Source of the DNA: an uncultured Bacteroidia bacterium
GTDB taxonomy: Bacteria > Bacteroidota > Bacteroidia > Bacteroidales > UBA932
Assembly (NCBI GenBank): GCA_902798975.1
Contig: CADBYT010000005.1
Span: 62,001-126,000 of the forward strand
DNA length: 64,000 nt
Direction: 5' to 3'
Positions 15,020 through 22,808 of this stretch are shown here, piece by piece (positions within the stretch are counted from its first letter, which is position 1; each line of letters begins with the position of its first letter). Position numbers and translations under genes: made by a program. The notes under the pieces were generated by a model. The model was given only the letters and a program-made list of their open reading frames with translations. It was not told the origin of the DNA and did no database searches.

Positions 15020-17833
15020 ATGCGCAGATTCCTCTTCCTTCCGGCGCTGCTGCTCGGTATGCAGCTCGGCGCCCAGCCCGTCGCCCCCGATCCCGAGTTC
15101 CGTGTCGGGCGGCTCGACAACGGCCTGACCTATTACCTTGCACACAACGAACTGCCGGCCGGCTGCGCGGATTTCTACATCGCGCACAACGTGGGCGCCC
15201 TGCAGGAGGAGGACAACCAGAACGGCCTGGCGCATTTCCTGGAGCACATGGCCTTCAACGGCACCCGGCACTATCCGGGGAAGGGAATCCTGGAGTTCCT
15301 GGCCCTGGACGGCGTGCGCTTCGGCTACAACGTGAACGCCTACACCACGCGGAACGAGACGGTGTACAACATTTCCTCCGTGCCCCTGGTGCGCAGCTCC
15401 TTCGTGGATTCGGTGCTCCTGGTGCTGCATGACTGGTCCTGCGACATTTCCTGCGAACAGCAGGCGCTGGACGACGAGCGGGGCGTCATCAGCGAAGAGT
15501 GGCGCCTGCGCGACGACGCGCGCACCCGCATCAACAACCTGCAGAACGGGCTCATCTACAAGGGCTCCAAGCAGCCGCTGCGCACGGTGATCGGCTCCTA
15601 CGAGGTCATCAACGGCTTCAGGCGCGAGGAGATCCTGGATTTCTATCATAAGTGGTACCGCACTGACCTGCAGGCGATTATCGTGGTCGGAGACTTCGAC
15701 GTGGACGACATGGAAGCCCGGATCCGGGCGCAGTTCTCCGACATCCCCAAGGCCGTCAATCCCGCCCCGAAGGAGCGCTACGTCCCCCCGACGCTGACGG
15801 AGCCGTTGTTCGAGGACATGACCCACCCGAACCTCACCTTCAATGGGGTCAAATTCATTTTCAAGCAGCCGTATCCCGACGGCGAAGGCCGGATGCGGGA
15901 AGAATACTACCGGGACGTGCTCAGCCGCCAGATCGTGACCGCAGTGCTGTCCGAGCGTCTCCGCCGGGGCGTCCAGGAGGCGTCCTGCCCAGCCCGTTCG
16001 GCCGTGGTGGTGCTGAACGAATACGAACCGGACTATTACATCAGCCTCTTCACGGTCATGCCCAAGAGCAAGGACCGCATTGCGGCGTGCATGGAATTCA
16101 CCGCCCGGGAGATCCGCCGTCTGGTCGCCTTCGGCATCAGCGCCGACGAGTTCGAGGCGGCGCGCCTGAGTGTGAGCCAGCGCCTCCACCTGGATCGCGA
16201 AATGAGCCGGGACGAGGTCAAGAGCGAAGCGATGGTGAAGGTGGCGATCGAGCATTTCCTGCGCAACCATCCGCTGCTGGATCCGACGGAACTCCAGGCG
16301 CTCGAGAGCCGCGTGATTTCCGAAATCACGCCGGAGAGCCTCCAGGACTATCCGGCCCGGATGTTCCGGGAGAGCGAGGCTATCTATTCCACCTGCTACA
16401 ACGACGTGGAGGAGCCGGGCATTGCGCCGTCCGCCGACGAGGTGCGCGCCATCCTGGCCCGCGTGGAGGCGGAGCCGATGGAAGCACAGTATCTGAGCTA
16501 TCCCAAGTTGGACCTGCGCGTGGATGCGGCCCCGGGCAGCATCGTCCGCCGCTGCAGCGACAAGCGGCTGGGCGGCTTCGAGGAGTGGCTGCTGTCCAAC
16601 GGCGTGAAGGTGTATTATAAACAGACCGCGCCCGTGAAATCCAATTACCACGTGGCGACCAGCTGGCGTTTCGACAGCGGCTACCGGAGCTATCCGGCGG
16701 ACCGCCTCACCCCTGCGCGATTTGCCGCGTCCCAGAACAATCGCACGGTCGGATTCCGCGGCTGCGACCGCCAGGCGCTGAAGAACTGTCCGGAACTCTC
16801 CGGCGTGGATATCCTTTTCCACAGCCTGCAGAAATCCTCTTCCGTGGATATCCTGGCCGCCCGTGGCCGGGCGGAAACGGCCTTCCAGGCAGGCTGGCTA
16901 CTGCTCCAGGAGCCGTACTTTGGCACGGAGGGCAATCTGGAGAAGGCCAAGGCGGACAACCTCCGAAGCCTGGGCCGGAAGAAGACCGCCCGCACGCTCT
17001 TCGGGGAGAAGTTCGAGCGGCTGGTCTATGGCGACCATCCCTGGCTGCAGCCCATCGATTCCGCCGCCGTGGAGGCGGTGGACATGGCCCTGCTCCGGGA
17101 GGTGTACGGCCGGGCGTTCGGCGATTTAGACCACCTGTCGGTCTTCATCACCAGCGACCTGGACCGCGCCGAGATCGAGGCGTACGTCTGCCGCTATGTG
17201 GCTTCCCTGCAGGGGGATTATCCCTGGCAGAAGACCGCCACGGCCTATCCGAAACCCGTGCTGAAGGGGGAGAAGCTGATTTCGGAGACCAATGCGGCCG
17301 AGTCCGAACCGTTCTCGCAGGTGGGCTATACCTACGTGGCCTCGGTGAAGACCACGACCCGCAACATCGTGCTGTCCGATTTCCTGGACTACATCCTGTC
17401 CGCCCGCTACCTGAACCTGATCCGCGAGGAGCGGGGCGGTACGTACCACGTGGGCTTCTCGACGGACGTTCCGGACTATCCGGAGCTGCCCTGGCAGGGT
17501 GAGGTGAATTTCCAGACCCGTCCGGAGATGACGGAGCTGCTGGTCGGCGACGTCCGGGACGTGATGGAGGCGATGGCGAAGGACGGCCCGACGGCCGAGG
17601 AGATGGACCTGGCGCGCAAGTATATCCTCAAGCGCCACGGCGAGGTCGAGCGCAAGGCCGCCCTGTCCCTGGGAGACCAGCACGACCGCCTGCAGGACAC
17701 CGTGCTGCGGAGCCGCGACTACGACTGCGACTACGATGCCCTGGCCCGCAGCATCAAGGCCCGGGACGTCCGCAATCTCGCCCGGAAGTTCCTCGCCGGC
17801 GACCATATCATTGAGATCTACACGGAAGAATAA
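15020..17833 (+). CDS. M16-family zinc metallopeptidase (pitrilysin/insulinase type)
   Basis: The 937-aa exported protease has a signal peptide (about 1-18). The first M16 half carries the inverted zinc motif HFLEH (His72, Glu75, His76) and the third ligand Glu153 in DDERGV, 77 residues downstream as in pitrilysin. The second, non-catalytic half follows (about 480-930: KTTTRNIVLSDFLDYILSARY, REERGGTYHVGF). M16 enzymes degrade unfolded peptides inside a closed chamber. It is the last gene of the TonB receptor operon, suggesting cleavage of whatever is imported or bound. A palindromic repeat follows the stop by 7 nt. Confidence 0.9.
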   Translation: MRRFLFLPALLLGMQLGAQPVAPDPEFRVGRLDNGLTYYLAHNELPAGCADFYIAHNVGALQEEDNQNGLAHFLEHMAFNGTRHYPGKGILEFLALDGVRFGYNVNAYTTRNETVYNISSVPLVRSSFVDSVLLVLHDWSCDISCEQQALDDERGVISEEWRLRDDARTRINNLQNGLIYKGSKQPLRTVIGSYEVINGFRREEILDFYHKWYRTDLQAIIVVGDFDVDDMEARIRAQFSDIPKAVNPAPKERYVPPTLTEPLFEDMTHPNLTFNGVKFIFKQPYPDGEGRMREEYYRDVLSRQIVTAVLSERLRRGVQEASCPARSAVVVLNEYEPDYYISLFTVMPKSKDRIAACMEFTAREIRRLVAFGISADEFEAARLSVSQRLHLDREMSRDEVKSEAMVKVAIEHFLRNHPLLDPTELQALESRVISEITPESLQDYPARMFRESEAIYSTCYNDVEEPGIAPSADEVRAILARVEAEPMEAQYLSYPKLDLRVDAAPGSIVRRCSDKRLGGFEEWLLSNGVKVYYKQTAPVKSNYHVATSWRFDSGYRSYPADRLTPARFAASQNNRTVGFRGCDRQALKNCPELSGVDILFHSLQKSSSVDILAARGRAETAFQAGWLLLQEPYFGTEGNLEKAKADNLRSLGRKKTARTLFGEKFERLVYGDHPWLQPIDSAAVEAVDMALLREVYGRAFGDLDHLSVFITSDLDRAEIEAYVCRYVASLQGDYPWQKTATAYPKPVLKGEKLISETNAAESEPFSQVGYTYVASVKTTTRNIVLSDFLDYILSARYLNLIREERGGTYHVGFSTDVPDYPELPWQGEVNFQTRPEMTELLVGDVRDVMEAMAKDGPTAEEMDLARKYILKRHGEVERKAALSLGDQHDRLQDTVLRSRDYDCDYDALARSIKARDVRNLARKFLAGDHIIEIYTEE

Positions 17834-17840
17834 CCTCCCC

Positions 17841-17870
17841 GTCATTCGCCGGCTCCGACCGGCGAATCTA
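17841..17870 (+). repeat. Covarying intergenic palindrome, copy 1
   Basis: ATTCGCCGG pairs with CCGGCGAAT around CTCCGA, framed by GTC upstream and CTA downstream. It sits 7 nt after the M16 stop codon. Confidence 0.7.
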
Positions 17871-17927
17871 ACGACCGGTGGGCTAACCCCCCGGACCCCC
17901 TGCGTCGCTTCGCTCCGACCCTCACCC

Positions 17928-17954
17928 GTCATGCCCGACCTGATCGGGCATCTC
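17928..17954 (+). repeat. Covarying intergenic palindrome, copy 2
   Basis: ATGCCCGA pairs perfectly with TCGGGCAT around a CCTGA loop, framed by GTC and CTC. The stem sequence differs from copy 1, but pairing is kept. Confidence 0.7.
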
Positions 17955-17959
17955 CCTCC

Positions 17960-17989
17960 GTCATTCGCCGGCCCCGACCGGCGAATCTA
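17960..17989 (+). repeat. Covarying intergenic palindrome, copy 3
   Basis: ATTCGCCGG pairs with CCGGCGAAT around CCCCGA; the frame is GTC and CTA. Confidence 0.7.
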
Positions 17990-18194
17990 ACGACACCGGC
18001 CAGGTTTTTCCGGCAAAACCTGCCAGGTCCCCTGAAATAATGGGGGACCGGCCAGGAACCCCGGCCTTTTTCTGCCCGACAATGGCGTTTAGCAGAAATC
18101 GCCTCTGGTGCTCCCGGAACCTTGGTCAGTGCGGGCAGCCGCCGGCGAGGAGCGAGCCCTCCGGACGAGCTTAGCGACGAGCTGGCGGCAAGCA

Positions 18195-18224
18195 CCGAGC
18201 CGCGTATCGCGAGGCGCTGGTGCC
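18195..18224 (+). repeat. 30-bp exact dispersed repeat, copy 2
   Basis: Identical over 30 bases to 3817-3846, in the same orientation, about 14.4 kb away and in another gene-free stretch. Confidence 0.75.
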
Positions 18225-18456
18225 GATTTCCCGTTGCGGCGGGAGCCGCAGGGGATGCTGGCTGCTATCTATAAGGGGGCTAAACCGCCCCCTATAACCC
18301 CTTGCGCCGCTCAAGTCCCTTTCCGACTTTGCACTGCAAAGTCACGGGACCGCGTCGGTCGGCTGGTGCCGACTTCGCTTCGCTCTAGCCAGGAGCCGTC
18401 TAACGGTCGTCAGACACACGCCGTCCTGGTTCTTCGTCGTTGCGTCATCGTCGTTG

Positions 18457-18490
18457 TTGCAGAAAGATGCAAGCCTGCATCTTTCTGCAA
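18457..18490 (+). repeat. Perfect 15-bp hairpin
   Basis: TTGCAGAAAGATGCA (18457-18471) pairs with TGCATCTTTCTGCAA (18476-18490) around AGCC. It has no U-tract and no adjacent gene end, so it is not an obvious terminator. Confidence 0.65.
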
Positions 18491-18614
18491 TTCCTTCTCC
18501 TCCGCCTCCTCAGTCCCACCGCCGCTCTCGCCGGGCCCCACTGATCCTTTCCCTCCTGATCGCCCGCACCCCTGCGCACCCACCGCTTCCGGGCTGCCGC
18601 CAGCGCCCCCTTCC

Positions 18615-18641
18615 GTCATCCCCGACCTGATCGGGCATCTC
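18615..18641 (+). repeat. Covarying intergenic palindrome, copy 4
   Basis: ATCCCCGA, CCTGA loop, TCGGGCAT; one mismatch in the stem. Framed by GTC and CTC. Confidence 0.6.
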
Positions 18642-18687
18642 ATGATCGGTGGGCTAACCCTTTTTGTCATTCGTCGGCACCTCCTTC

Positions 18688-18716
18688 GTCATTCGCCGGC
18701 TTGATCGGCGAATCTA
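18688..18716 (+). repeat. Covarying intergenic palindrome, copy 5
   Basis: ATTCGCCGG, CTTGA loop, TCGGCGAAT with one G:T pair; GTC and CTA frame. A partial copy (GTCATTCGTCGGC) starts at 18666. Confidence 0.6.
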
Positions 18717-18755
18717 GTCCCGTTCGGGTATAATCTCAACTCGGAGATGTTATTT

Positions 18756-18814
18756 TATACCCTATTCGGTATAATCTATCATTTTATTCCTATATTTGTA
18801 CCCGAAAAGGTATA
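18756..18814 (+). promoter_or_regulatory. Paired operators and promoter of the hipBST-like operon
   Basis: Two inverted repeats of the form TACC-N6-GGTA lie upstream of the hipB-like gene. The first is perfect, TATACC-CTATTC-GGTATA (18756-18773). The second has one arm mismatch, TGTACC-CGAAAA-GGTATA (18797-18814). Their centres are 41 bp apart, about four helical turns, placing them on one DNA face. A -7 box TATATTTG (18791-18798) abuts the second. A related half-site (GGGTATAATC) occurs at about 18726. This fits autorepression by the HipB-like protein and resembles the TATCC-N8-GGATA logic of E. coli hipBA. Confidence 0.75.
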
Positions 18815-18819
18815 TTATC

Positions 18820-19023
18820 ATGGAATCGTTGGCACTTCATATCAAGCAAAAACGAAAGAAGTTCGGTCTGTCGCAGGTGGAAATGGCCATGCGGGCTGGC
18901 GTGGGCTTGCGCTTTGTCCGCGACATGGAGCAGGGGAAACAGACCTTACGGATGGATAAGGTGAACGATGTGCTTGCTCTTTTCGGAGAAGCGTTGGGCG
19001 CAGTAAAAATGAATGAGGTATGA
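18820..19023 (+). CDS. hipB: HipB-like helix-turn-helix antitoxin/repressor
   Basis: The 67-aa XRE-type helix-turn-helix protein (IKQKRKKFGLSQVEMAMRAGVGLRFVRDMEQG) has the usual Gln-x-x-x-Ala in helix 2 and recognition helix. The ATG at 18820 is preferred to one at 18796 because the latter lies within the -7 box. Its stop overlaps the start of the next gene (ATGA). By analogy with HipB it should repress the operon through the palindromes just upstream and join the antitoxin-kinase complex. Confidence 0.85.
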   Translation: MESLALHIKQKRKKFGLSQVEMAMRAGVGLRFVRDMEQGKQTLRMDKVNDVLALFGEALGAVKMNEV

Positions 19024-19343
19024 GACAGGCGGCAATCTACGTGCAGGATGTTTTCTGTGGCATCCTGCAGGAAGACGAGGATGGTTTCCATTTCCAGTAT
19101 GACGCAGGGTATCTTTCCGCGAAAGATGCCATGGCGCTCAGCCCGACCATGCCCTTGTCATCGGAACCTTATGATAAGGAAATGATGTTCCCTGTCTTTG
19201 ACGGCCTTATTCCGGAGGGTTGGCTGTTGGATATTGCTTCCAAGTCGTGGAAGATTGATCCACGCGACAGGATGGCCCTGTTGCTGGCCTGCTGCAAAGA
19301 TTGTATTGGTGACATCAGTGTAAAACCCGTCGGCGATGAGTAA
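19020..19343 (+). CDS. hipS: HipS-like protein (stand-alone HipA N-terminal domain)
   Basis: The 107-aa protein corresponds to the N-terminal subdomain of HipA kinases. It has the pattern AAIYVQDVFCGILQEDEDGFHFQYD, then LSPTMPLSSEPY and FPVFDGLIPEGWLLDIASKSW, ending with the ALLLACCKDCIGDISV segment that in full HipA precedes the kinase core. In HipBST systems this piece is a separate gene and acts as the antitoxin for the kinase. It overlaps hipB by 4 nt and hipT by 8 nt, so expression is tightly coupled. An intact start, stop and overlaps argue against a broken hipA. Confidence 0.85.
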   Translation: MRQAAIYVQDVFCGILQEDEDGFHFQYDAGYLSAKDAMALSPTMPLSSEPYDKEMMFPVFDGLIPEGWLLDIASKSWKIDPRDRMALLLACCKDCIGDISVKPVGDE

Positions 19344-20295
19344 GTGTTTGTATTGCTATCAAGAACTGGAAGAGGGACAGCAGGATTTCCATCCCGCTTG
19401 TGCCCGTAGGTTCTTTGGAACGAGCGAGGTCCCGGTGATGCCCTATACCCGCGACAATATGTCGGAATTGGCACGCAAAGTCATCCGGACCAGCACCTCG
19501 GTTACAGGGGTCCAGCCCAAAATGTCACTGGATGTGGATCGCGGCGGGAAGAACGAACCTGCCCGCTTTACCATTGTGGGGCTGTGGGGAAAGTATATTT
19601 TCAAGCCACAAAGTCCCAGGTATCGTTGCCTGCCGGAACTGGAAGATCTGACCATGAAGATGGCTGACGCAGCCGGAATCCGTACGGCGCCGCATTCGCT
19701 CATTCGGCTTGCCGACGGCGAAATCGGTTACATCACCAGGCGATTGGACCGCGATGCCCGGGGGCGGAAGATATCCATGTTGGATCTCTGCCAGTTGACC
19801 AACCGGCTCACGGAGCATAAGTACTTTGGGACTTATCCGCAATTGGCGGAGACTGTAAAAAAGTATTCCGGCTCGCCGATGCTTGACGTGCAGCGCTTTT
19901 GGGAAGTAGTCCTGTTCAGCTGGATGACGGGAAATTCTGACATGCATTGCAAGAACTTTTCGCTGATAGACATGGGAAAAAGAGAGTATGTCCTTGCTCC
20001 GGCATATGACCTTCTCGCTGTATTGCTGGCCGATCCGGCCGACACGGAAGAAATGGCGATGTCATTCACGGTAGGGGGTGAAAAAGGAGGTTTTGACAGG
20101 GATACTTTTTTGAAAGCCATGGCAGACTCGGGCGTCTCTTTGCCTATCTCTGAACGACTGATCAACAATATGATGTCCCATGTTCCGGATTGGGATCGTT
20201 TGATAGATGGCTCTTTCCTCCCGGATGACATGCGGGTGTCTTACCATCAACTGATCTCGGAAAGGGAGAAAAGGCTGCAAAGAATTGGATATTAG
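19336..20295 (+). CDS. hipT: HipT-like Ser/Thr kinase toxin with N-terminal zinc-knuckle
   Basis: The 319-aa HipA-C-domain kinase has a Gly-rich loop RTSTSVTGVQPK (51-62) with Ser53 and Ser55 in the S-x-S arrangement used for HipT autophosphorylation. It also has a putative ATP lysine in YIFKPQ (Lys90), catalytic Asp202/His204/Asn207 in GNSDMHCKN, and Mg-binding Asp225 in PAYDLL. The first 22 residues carry C4-x2-C7-x11-H19-x2-C22, a probable zinc knuckle absent from E. coli HipA and HipT as I know them. E. coli O127 HipT phosphorylates tryptophanyl-tRNA synthetase; the target here is unknown. Confidence 0.85.
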   Translation: MSKCLYCYQELEEGQQDFHPACARRFFGTSEVPVMPYTRDNMSELARKVIRTSTSVTGVQPKMSLDVDRGGKNEPARFTIVGLWGKYIFKPQSPRYRCLPELEDLTMKMADAAGIRTAPHSLIRLADGEIGYITRRLDRDARGRKISMLDLCQLTNRLTEHKYFGTYPQLAETVKKYSGSPMLDVQRFWEVVLFSWMTGNSDMHCKNFSLIDMGKREYVLAPAYDLLAVLLADPADTEEMAMSFTVGGEKGGFDRDTFLKAMADSGVSLPISERLINNMMSHVPDWDRLIDGSFLPDDMRVSYHQLISEREKRLQRIGY

Positions 20296-20307
20296 ACCGA
20301 AAAGCAG

Positions 20308-20315
20308 TAACTTTG
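20308..20315 (+). promoter_or_regulatory. -7 box of duplicated cassette, copy 1
   Basis: TAACTTTG fits TAnnTTTG and would give a leader of about 140 nt before the micro-ORF at 20460. The equivalent position in copy 2 reads TAACTTAA (22614-22621), so the consensus is lost there. Confidence 0.5.
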
Positions 20316-20459
20316 CAATTCGGAGGTTTAAGTTAGTGTATTTCGATTGCGCTCACATGGCAGCCAAAGAAGGTCCACTCGTATTCGGGGGTGGGGCTGC
20401 TAAATCTCTTTATTTCAAGTAAATACGTTTTTGATGCTCGCTGCAGGCGGGCTTAAAGT

Positions 20460-20600
20460 ATGGATATGATGAAAGAAATTGACATCGAAAAAGAAACTTA
20501 CGAGACCCCCGCGATTCAGATTGTGGAGGTCAAGGTAGAAGGCATCGTGTGTGCCAGCGATCAAAACGGCACGGGTGAAGGTTTTACTTGGGATTCTTAA
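20460..20600 (+). CDS. 46-aa conserved micro-ORF, copy 1
   Basis: The peptide starts MDMMKEIDIEKETYETPAIQ and ends EGIVCASDQNGTGEGFTWDS. No signal peptide or transmembrane segment is visible. It has a charged N-terminal half, a VEVKVEGIVC strand-like turn and a Gly/Asn-rich tail with one Cys and one Trp. A near-identical copy precedes the second lipoprotein gene in the same arrangement. The lipoprotein ATG is 11 nt after its stop. Short peptides with an alternating V/E stretch then a Gly/Ser tail are common in Bacteroidales before surface-protein genes, but I know of no assigned function. Confidence 0.65.
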   Translation: MDMMKEIDIEKETYETPAIQIVEVKVEGIVCASDQNGTGEGFTWDS

Positions 20601-20611
20601 ACGAGAACACG

Positions 20612-22420
20612 ATGAAAAAGATCATTTTCTATATCGCAGCACTTTCTCTGATGGCTGCGGCTTGCAACAAAGTAGAACTCAATCCTGCCGAAGGCGGTAA
20701 TGAACCGACCCCTGCGGCGAATATGATTGTTGAAACCGTTTCCGGAACGACGGAGATGTCTACCAAGGCAACGATTGCTGACGAGGGTGGTGCTTTCTCT
20801 TGGACTAAGAACGACAATATCGCAGTCCACGTTTCCAATGGTACGACGCACAAGTATGTTCTCACCTCGGAAACGGGTGGCAAGGGCGCTTCCGTGTCGG
20901 CCGGAACGGCTTCCTTTACGATTGCCTATGACGAAGGGTATACTCGCGATGCGTTCGCCGTGTACCCGAGCACTATCGTTTCTCCCAGCGCCACTAACTA
21001 TGGTCAGAGCGGCGCCACGCTGGATGTGACGCTTCCGGATAGCTATACGCTGGCGCAGGTAAGTGGGGATATCACCCCATGCCCGATGATTGCCACCAAC
21101 ACTCCTGGATCTGGCTGGGAGTTCAAGCAGCTCTGCGGCCTTCTTCGACTGACGGTGAATAGCATTCCGCCTAGCACCCAGCGTCTGGAGATTGACTTTA
21201 ATGGCAAGAAGGTATGTGGTGCTTTCTCCATTGCTAAAAACGTCTCGCCCGGCACTTCGGTAATTGTCACTTCGGATGATACGGCCAACGATTGCATTAC
21301 CATTACTAAGGATGGCACTTCTGATGAAACGCTCTACAGTGGTTGGGGTGACGGCAAGGTGTTCAATATTCCTCTTCCCACGGGTACCTATGGCGACATT
21401 ACGATTACGGCTTATGACGCACGCACCGGTGGCGAAGCCATCCTCACGATGACCCGCTCCCTCAAGAATGGAGTTGCTACTTATACGGCTAGTCGCCAAG
21501 GTGGCGTTAAGAGAACCGCTTCTTTCCCGGTCTTCTCGATAAATGGCGCTTATGATGATTATCCTCCTGTTTCTTCACAAACCCGGCGTGTAATCTTTTC
21601 TCCAGGCAATCTGCAGGCGGCGACAGTAAATAAGGGCACTACTTGGACTTGGAGTTTTGCTGCTCATCAATATGATTTTATTGGTAGTAGTGCGGTCGCC
21701 AACAACAAAATTAATGGTACTGGAACTGTTTCCGATAATGGCACTGTTGACCTCTTTGGCAGAAGCGTGGAAGGCAATTCGTATGGCATCTCAAATTCTA
21801 CCAGTAAAGAAGATTACAATGGAACCTTCAAGGATTGGGGGAAAATTCGAACATTTTCGTATAGAGGGGTGACTACTACATATCCTGAGGATTATTGGTT
21901 TACATTAACTGGTGAAAATGACCTTAAAAATGCTGCAAACCAATGGTCTAGGATTATGAATTATCGTCAAACTGGGGCAACTGTAAATAGCGTAACGAAT
22001 GCGAGGTATGCACTTGCTATGATTAATGTTAGTAGTACCGATGCCAATGACGGTGTCATGGGAATCATCCTCTTCCCTGATTACTATTCCGGGCCGTCTG
22101 CAACCACTACGGACATCAAGTGGGGAACCATTAATGCACATGGATACGTGTCTGACTGGGGCGGGACAAGATGTACAGTTGCTGGTTGGGAAGCCCTTGA
22201 GTCTGAAGGTTGTGTTTTTCTGCCTGCAGCTGGGAGACGCTATTCAGTTTCCGGGTCTGCCTATGATTATAGTTATTATGCAGCAAATAACTTGGTTTAT
22301 GATTATGCCTGGTATACGTTGCATTTCAAAAGCTCTACAGATAAATATAATATCTACTGGAATGACGCTTGTAATGCATGGTTGGGCGCGGCTGTCCGTC
22401 TCGTTCATGAGATAAAATAA
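20612..22420 (+). CDS. Fimbrillin-like surface lipoprotein, copy 1
   Basis: The 602-aa lipoprotein has lipobox LMAAAC (Cys about 18). The N-terminal half (about 30-300) resembles fimbrillin-like/Mfa-like domains of Bacteroidota: TKATIADEGGAFSWTKNDNIAV, DAFAVYPSTIV and a FKQLCGLLRLTV core. The C-terminal half (about 315-600) starts RRVIFSPGNLQA and continues with WSFAAHQYDFIG, DLFGR and FPDYYSG, ending AAVRLVHEIK. This is a repeat-associated surface domain frequent in Bacteroidales and similar to Fibrobacter major-paralogue domains. The likely role is adhesin or surface display. Start chosen at MKKIIFYIAALSL. Confidence 0.78.
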   Translation: MKKIIFYIAALSLMAAACNKVELNPAEGGNEPTPAANMIVETVSGTTEMSTKATIADEGGAFSWTKNDNIAVHVSNGTTHKYVLTSETGGKGASVSAGTASFTIAYDEGYTRDAFAVYPSTIVSPSATNYGQSGATLDVTLPDSYTLAQVSGDITPCPMIATNTPGSGWEFKQLCGLLRLTVNSIPPSTQRLEIDFNGKKVCGAFSIAKNVSPGTSVIVTSDDTANDCITITKDGTSDETLYSGWGDGKVFNIPLPTGTYGDITITAYDARTGGEAILTMTRSLKNGVATYTASRQGGVKRTASFPVFSINGAYDDYPPVSSQTRRVIFSPGNLQAATVNKGTTWTWSFAAHQYDFIGSSAVANNKINGTGTVSDNGTVDLFGRSVEGNSYGISNSTSKEDYNGTFKDWGKIRTFSYRGVTTTYPEDYWFTLTGENDLKNAANQWSRIMNYRQTGATVNSVTNARYALAMINVSSTDANDGVMGIILFPDYYSGPSATTTDIKWGTINAHGYVSDWGGTRCTVAGWEALESEGCVFLPAAGRRYSVSGSAYDYSYYAANNLVYDYAWYTLHFKSSTDKYNIYWNDACNAWLGAAVRLVHEIK

Positions 22421-22442
22421 TTATTCAATCAACAAACAAGCA

Positions 22443-22488
22443 AACGGCAACTTTCAGGCTCTGCCTGTCAGTTGCCGTTGCTTTTTTT
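22443..22488 (+). terminator. Terminator after lipoprotein copy 1
   Basis: AACGGCAACT (22443-22452) pairs with AGTTGCCGTT (22470-22479), with an inner CAGG/CCTG stem, followed by C and seven T. An almost identical hairpin ends copy 2. Confidence 0.88.
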
Positions 22489-22509
22489 ATATTCTCCGTC
22501 TCCCTTTCC

Positions 22510-22538
22510 GTCATTCGCCGGCTTGACCGGCGAATCTC
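22510..22538 (+). repeat. Covarying intergenic palindrome, copy 6
   Basis: ATTCGCCGG pairs with CCGGCGAAT around CTTGA; GTC and CTC frame. Confidence 0.7.
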
Positions 22539-22662
22539 GTTCTCTGTCAGGAAGCCTTCCCGTAGGAGAGCTCCGTTTATGCCTAAAAAATTGGAAATAA
22601 GATCGAAATACAGTAACTTAACGATTTGGATCGCCTCGGGGCGAGTTTAAATCCAGAACACT

Positions 22663-22797
22663 ATGATGGAAGTATTTGACATCGAAAAAGAAACTTACGA
22701 GACCCCCGCGATTCAGATCGTGGAGGTCAAGGTAGAAGGCATCGTGTGTGCCAGCGATCAAAACGGCACAGGTGAAGGTTTCACTTGGGAGTCTTAA
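22663..22797 (+). CDS. 44-aa conserved micro-ORF, copy 2
   Basis: It starts MMEVFDIEKETYETPAIQ and ends EGIVCASDQNGTGEGFTWES. It differs from copy 1 only in its first residues and one D/E change near the end. At DNA level the shared part and the start of the following lipoprotein gene are almost identical, with mostly synonymous changes, which argues for coding constraint or recent gene conversion. Its upstream -7 box has lost the TTTG core. Confidence 0.65.
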   Translation: MMEVFDIEKETYETPAIQIVEVKVEGIVCASDQNGTGEGFTWES

Positions 22798-22808
22798 ACG
22801 AGAACACG

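Larger units (their letters stand above)
17834..18755. other. Repeat-rich gene-free region
   Basis: About 0.9 kb without a credible gene. It holds five copies of the covarying palindrome family, one copy of the 30-bp dispersed repeat (18195-18224), an imperfect hairpin (18270-18296, TATAAGGGGGC with GCCCCCTATA), and a perfect 15-bp hairpin (18457-18490). It also has a 20-bp segment (17887-17906) found again at 43682-43701. Confidence 0.65.

Noticed and set aside
13343..16822. A 1159-codon open frame on the minus strand opposite the DUF6850 and M16 genes
   Set aside because: Its translation has no recognisable motifs and is low in typical protein character. The plus strand carries two complete recognised proteins with signal peptides and catalytic motifs. 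Long antisense frames are expected in GC-rich DNA.
17841..18716. Short CRISPR array
   Set aside because: The palindromic copies are unevenly spaced, differ in stem sequence, lie singly elsewhere in the window, and no cas genes are present.
19020..20295. hipA broken by a frameshift into two pieces
   Set aside because: Both parts have proper starts, stops and short overlaps, and the piece boundary matches the HipS/HipT split. The kinase part begins with its own conserved zinc-knuckle.
20460..22797. RiPP or bacteriocin precursor genes
   Set aside because: The micro-ORFs are next to lipoproteins only. No modification enzyme, peptidase-containing transporter or double-Gly leader motif is nearby.
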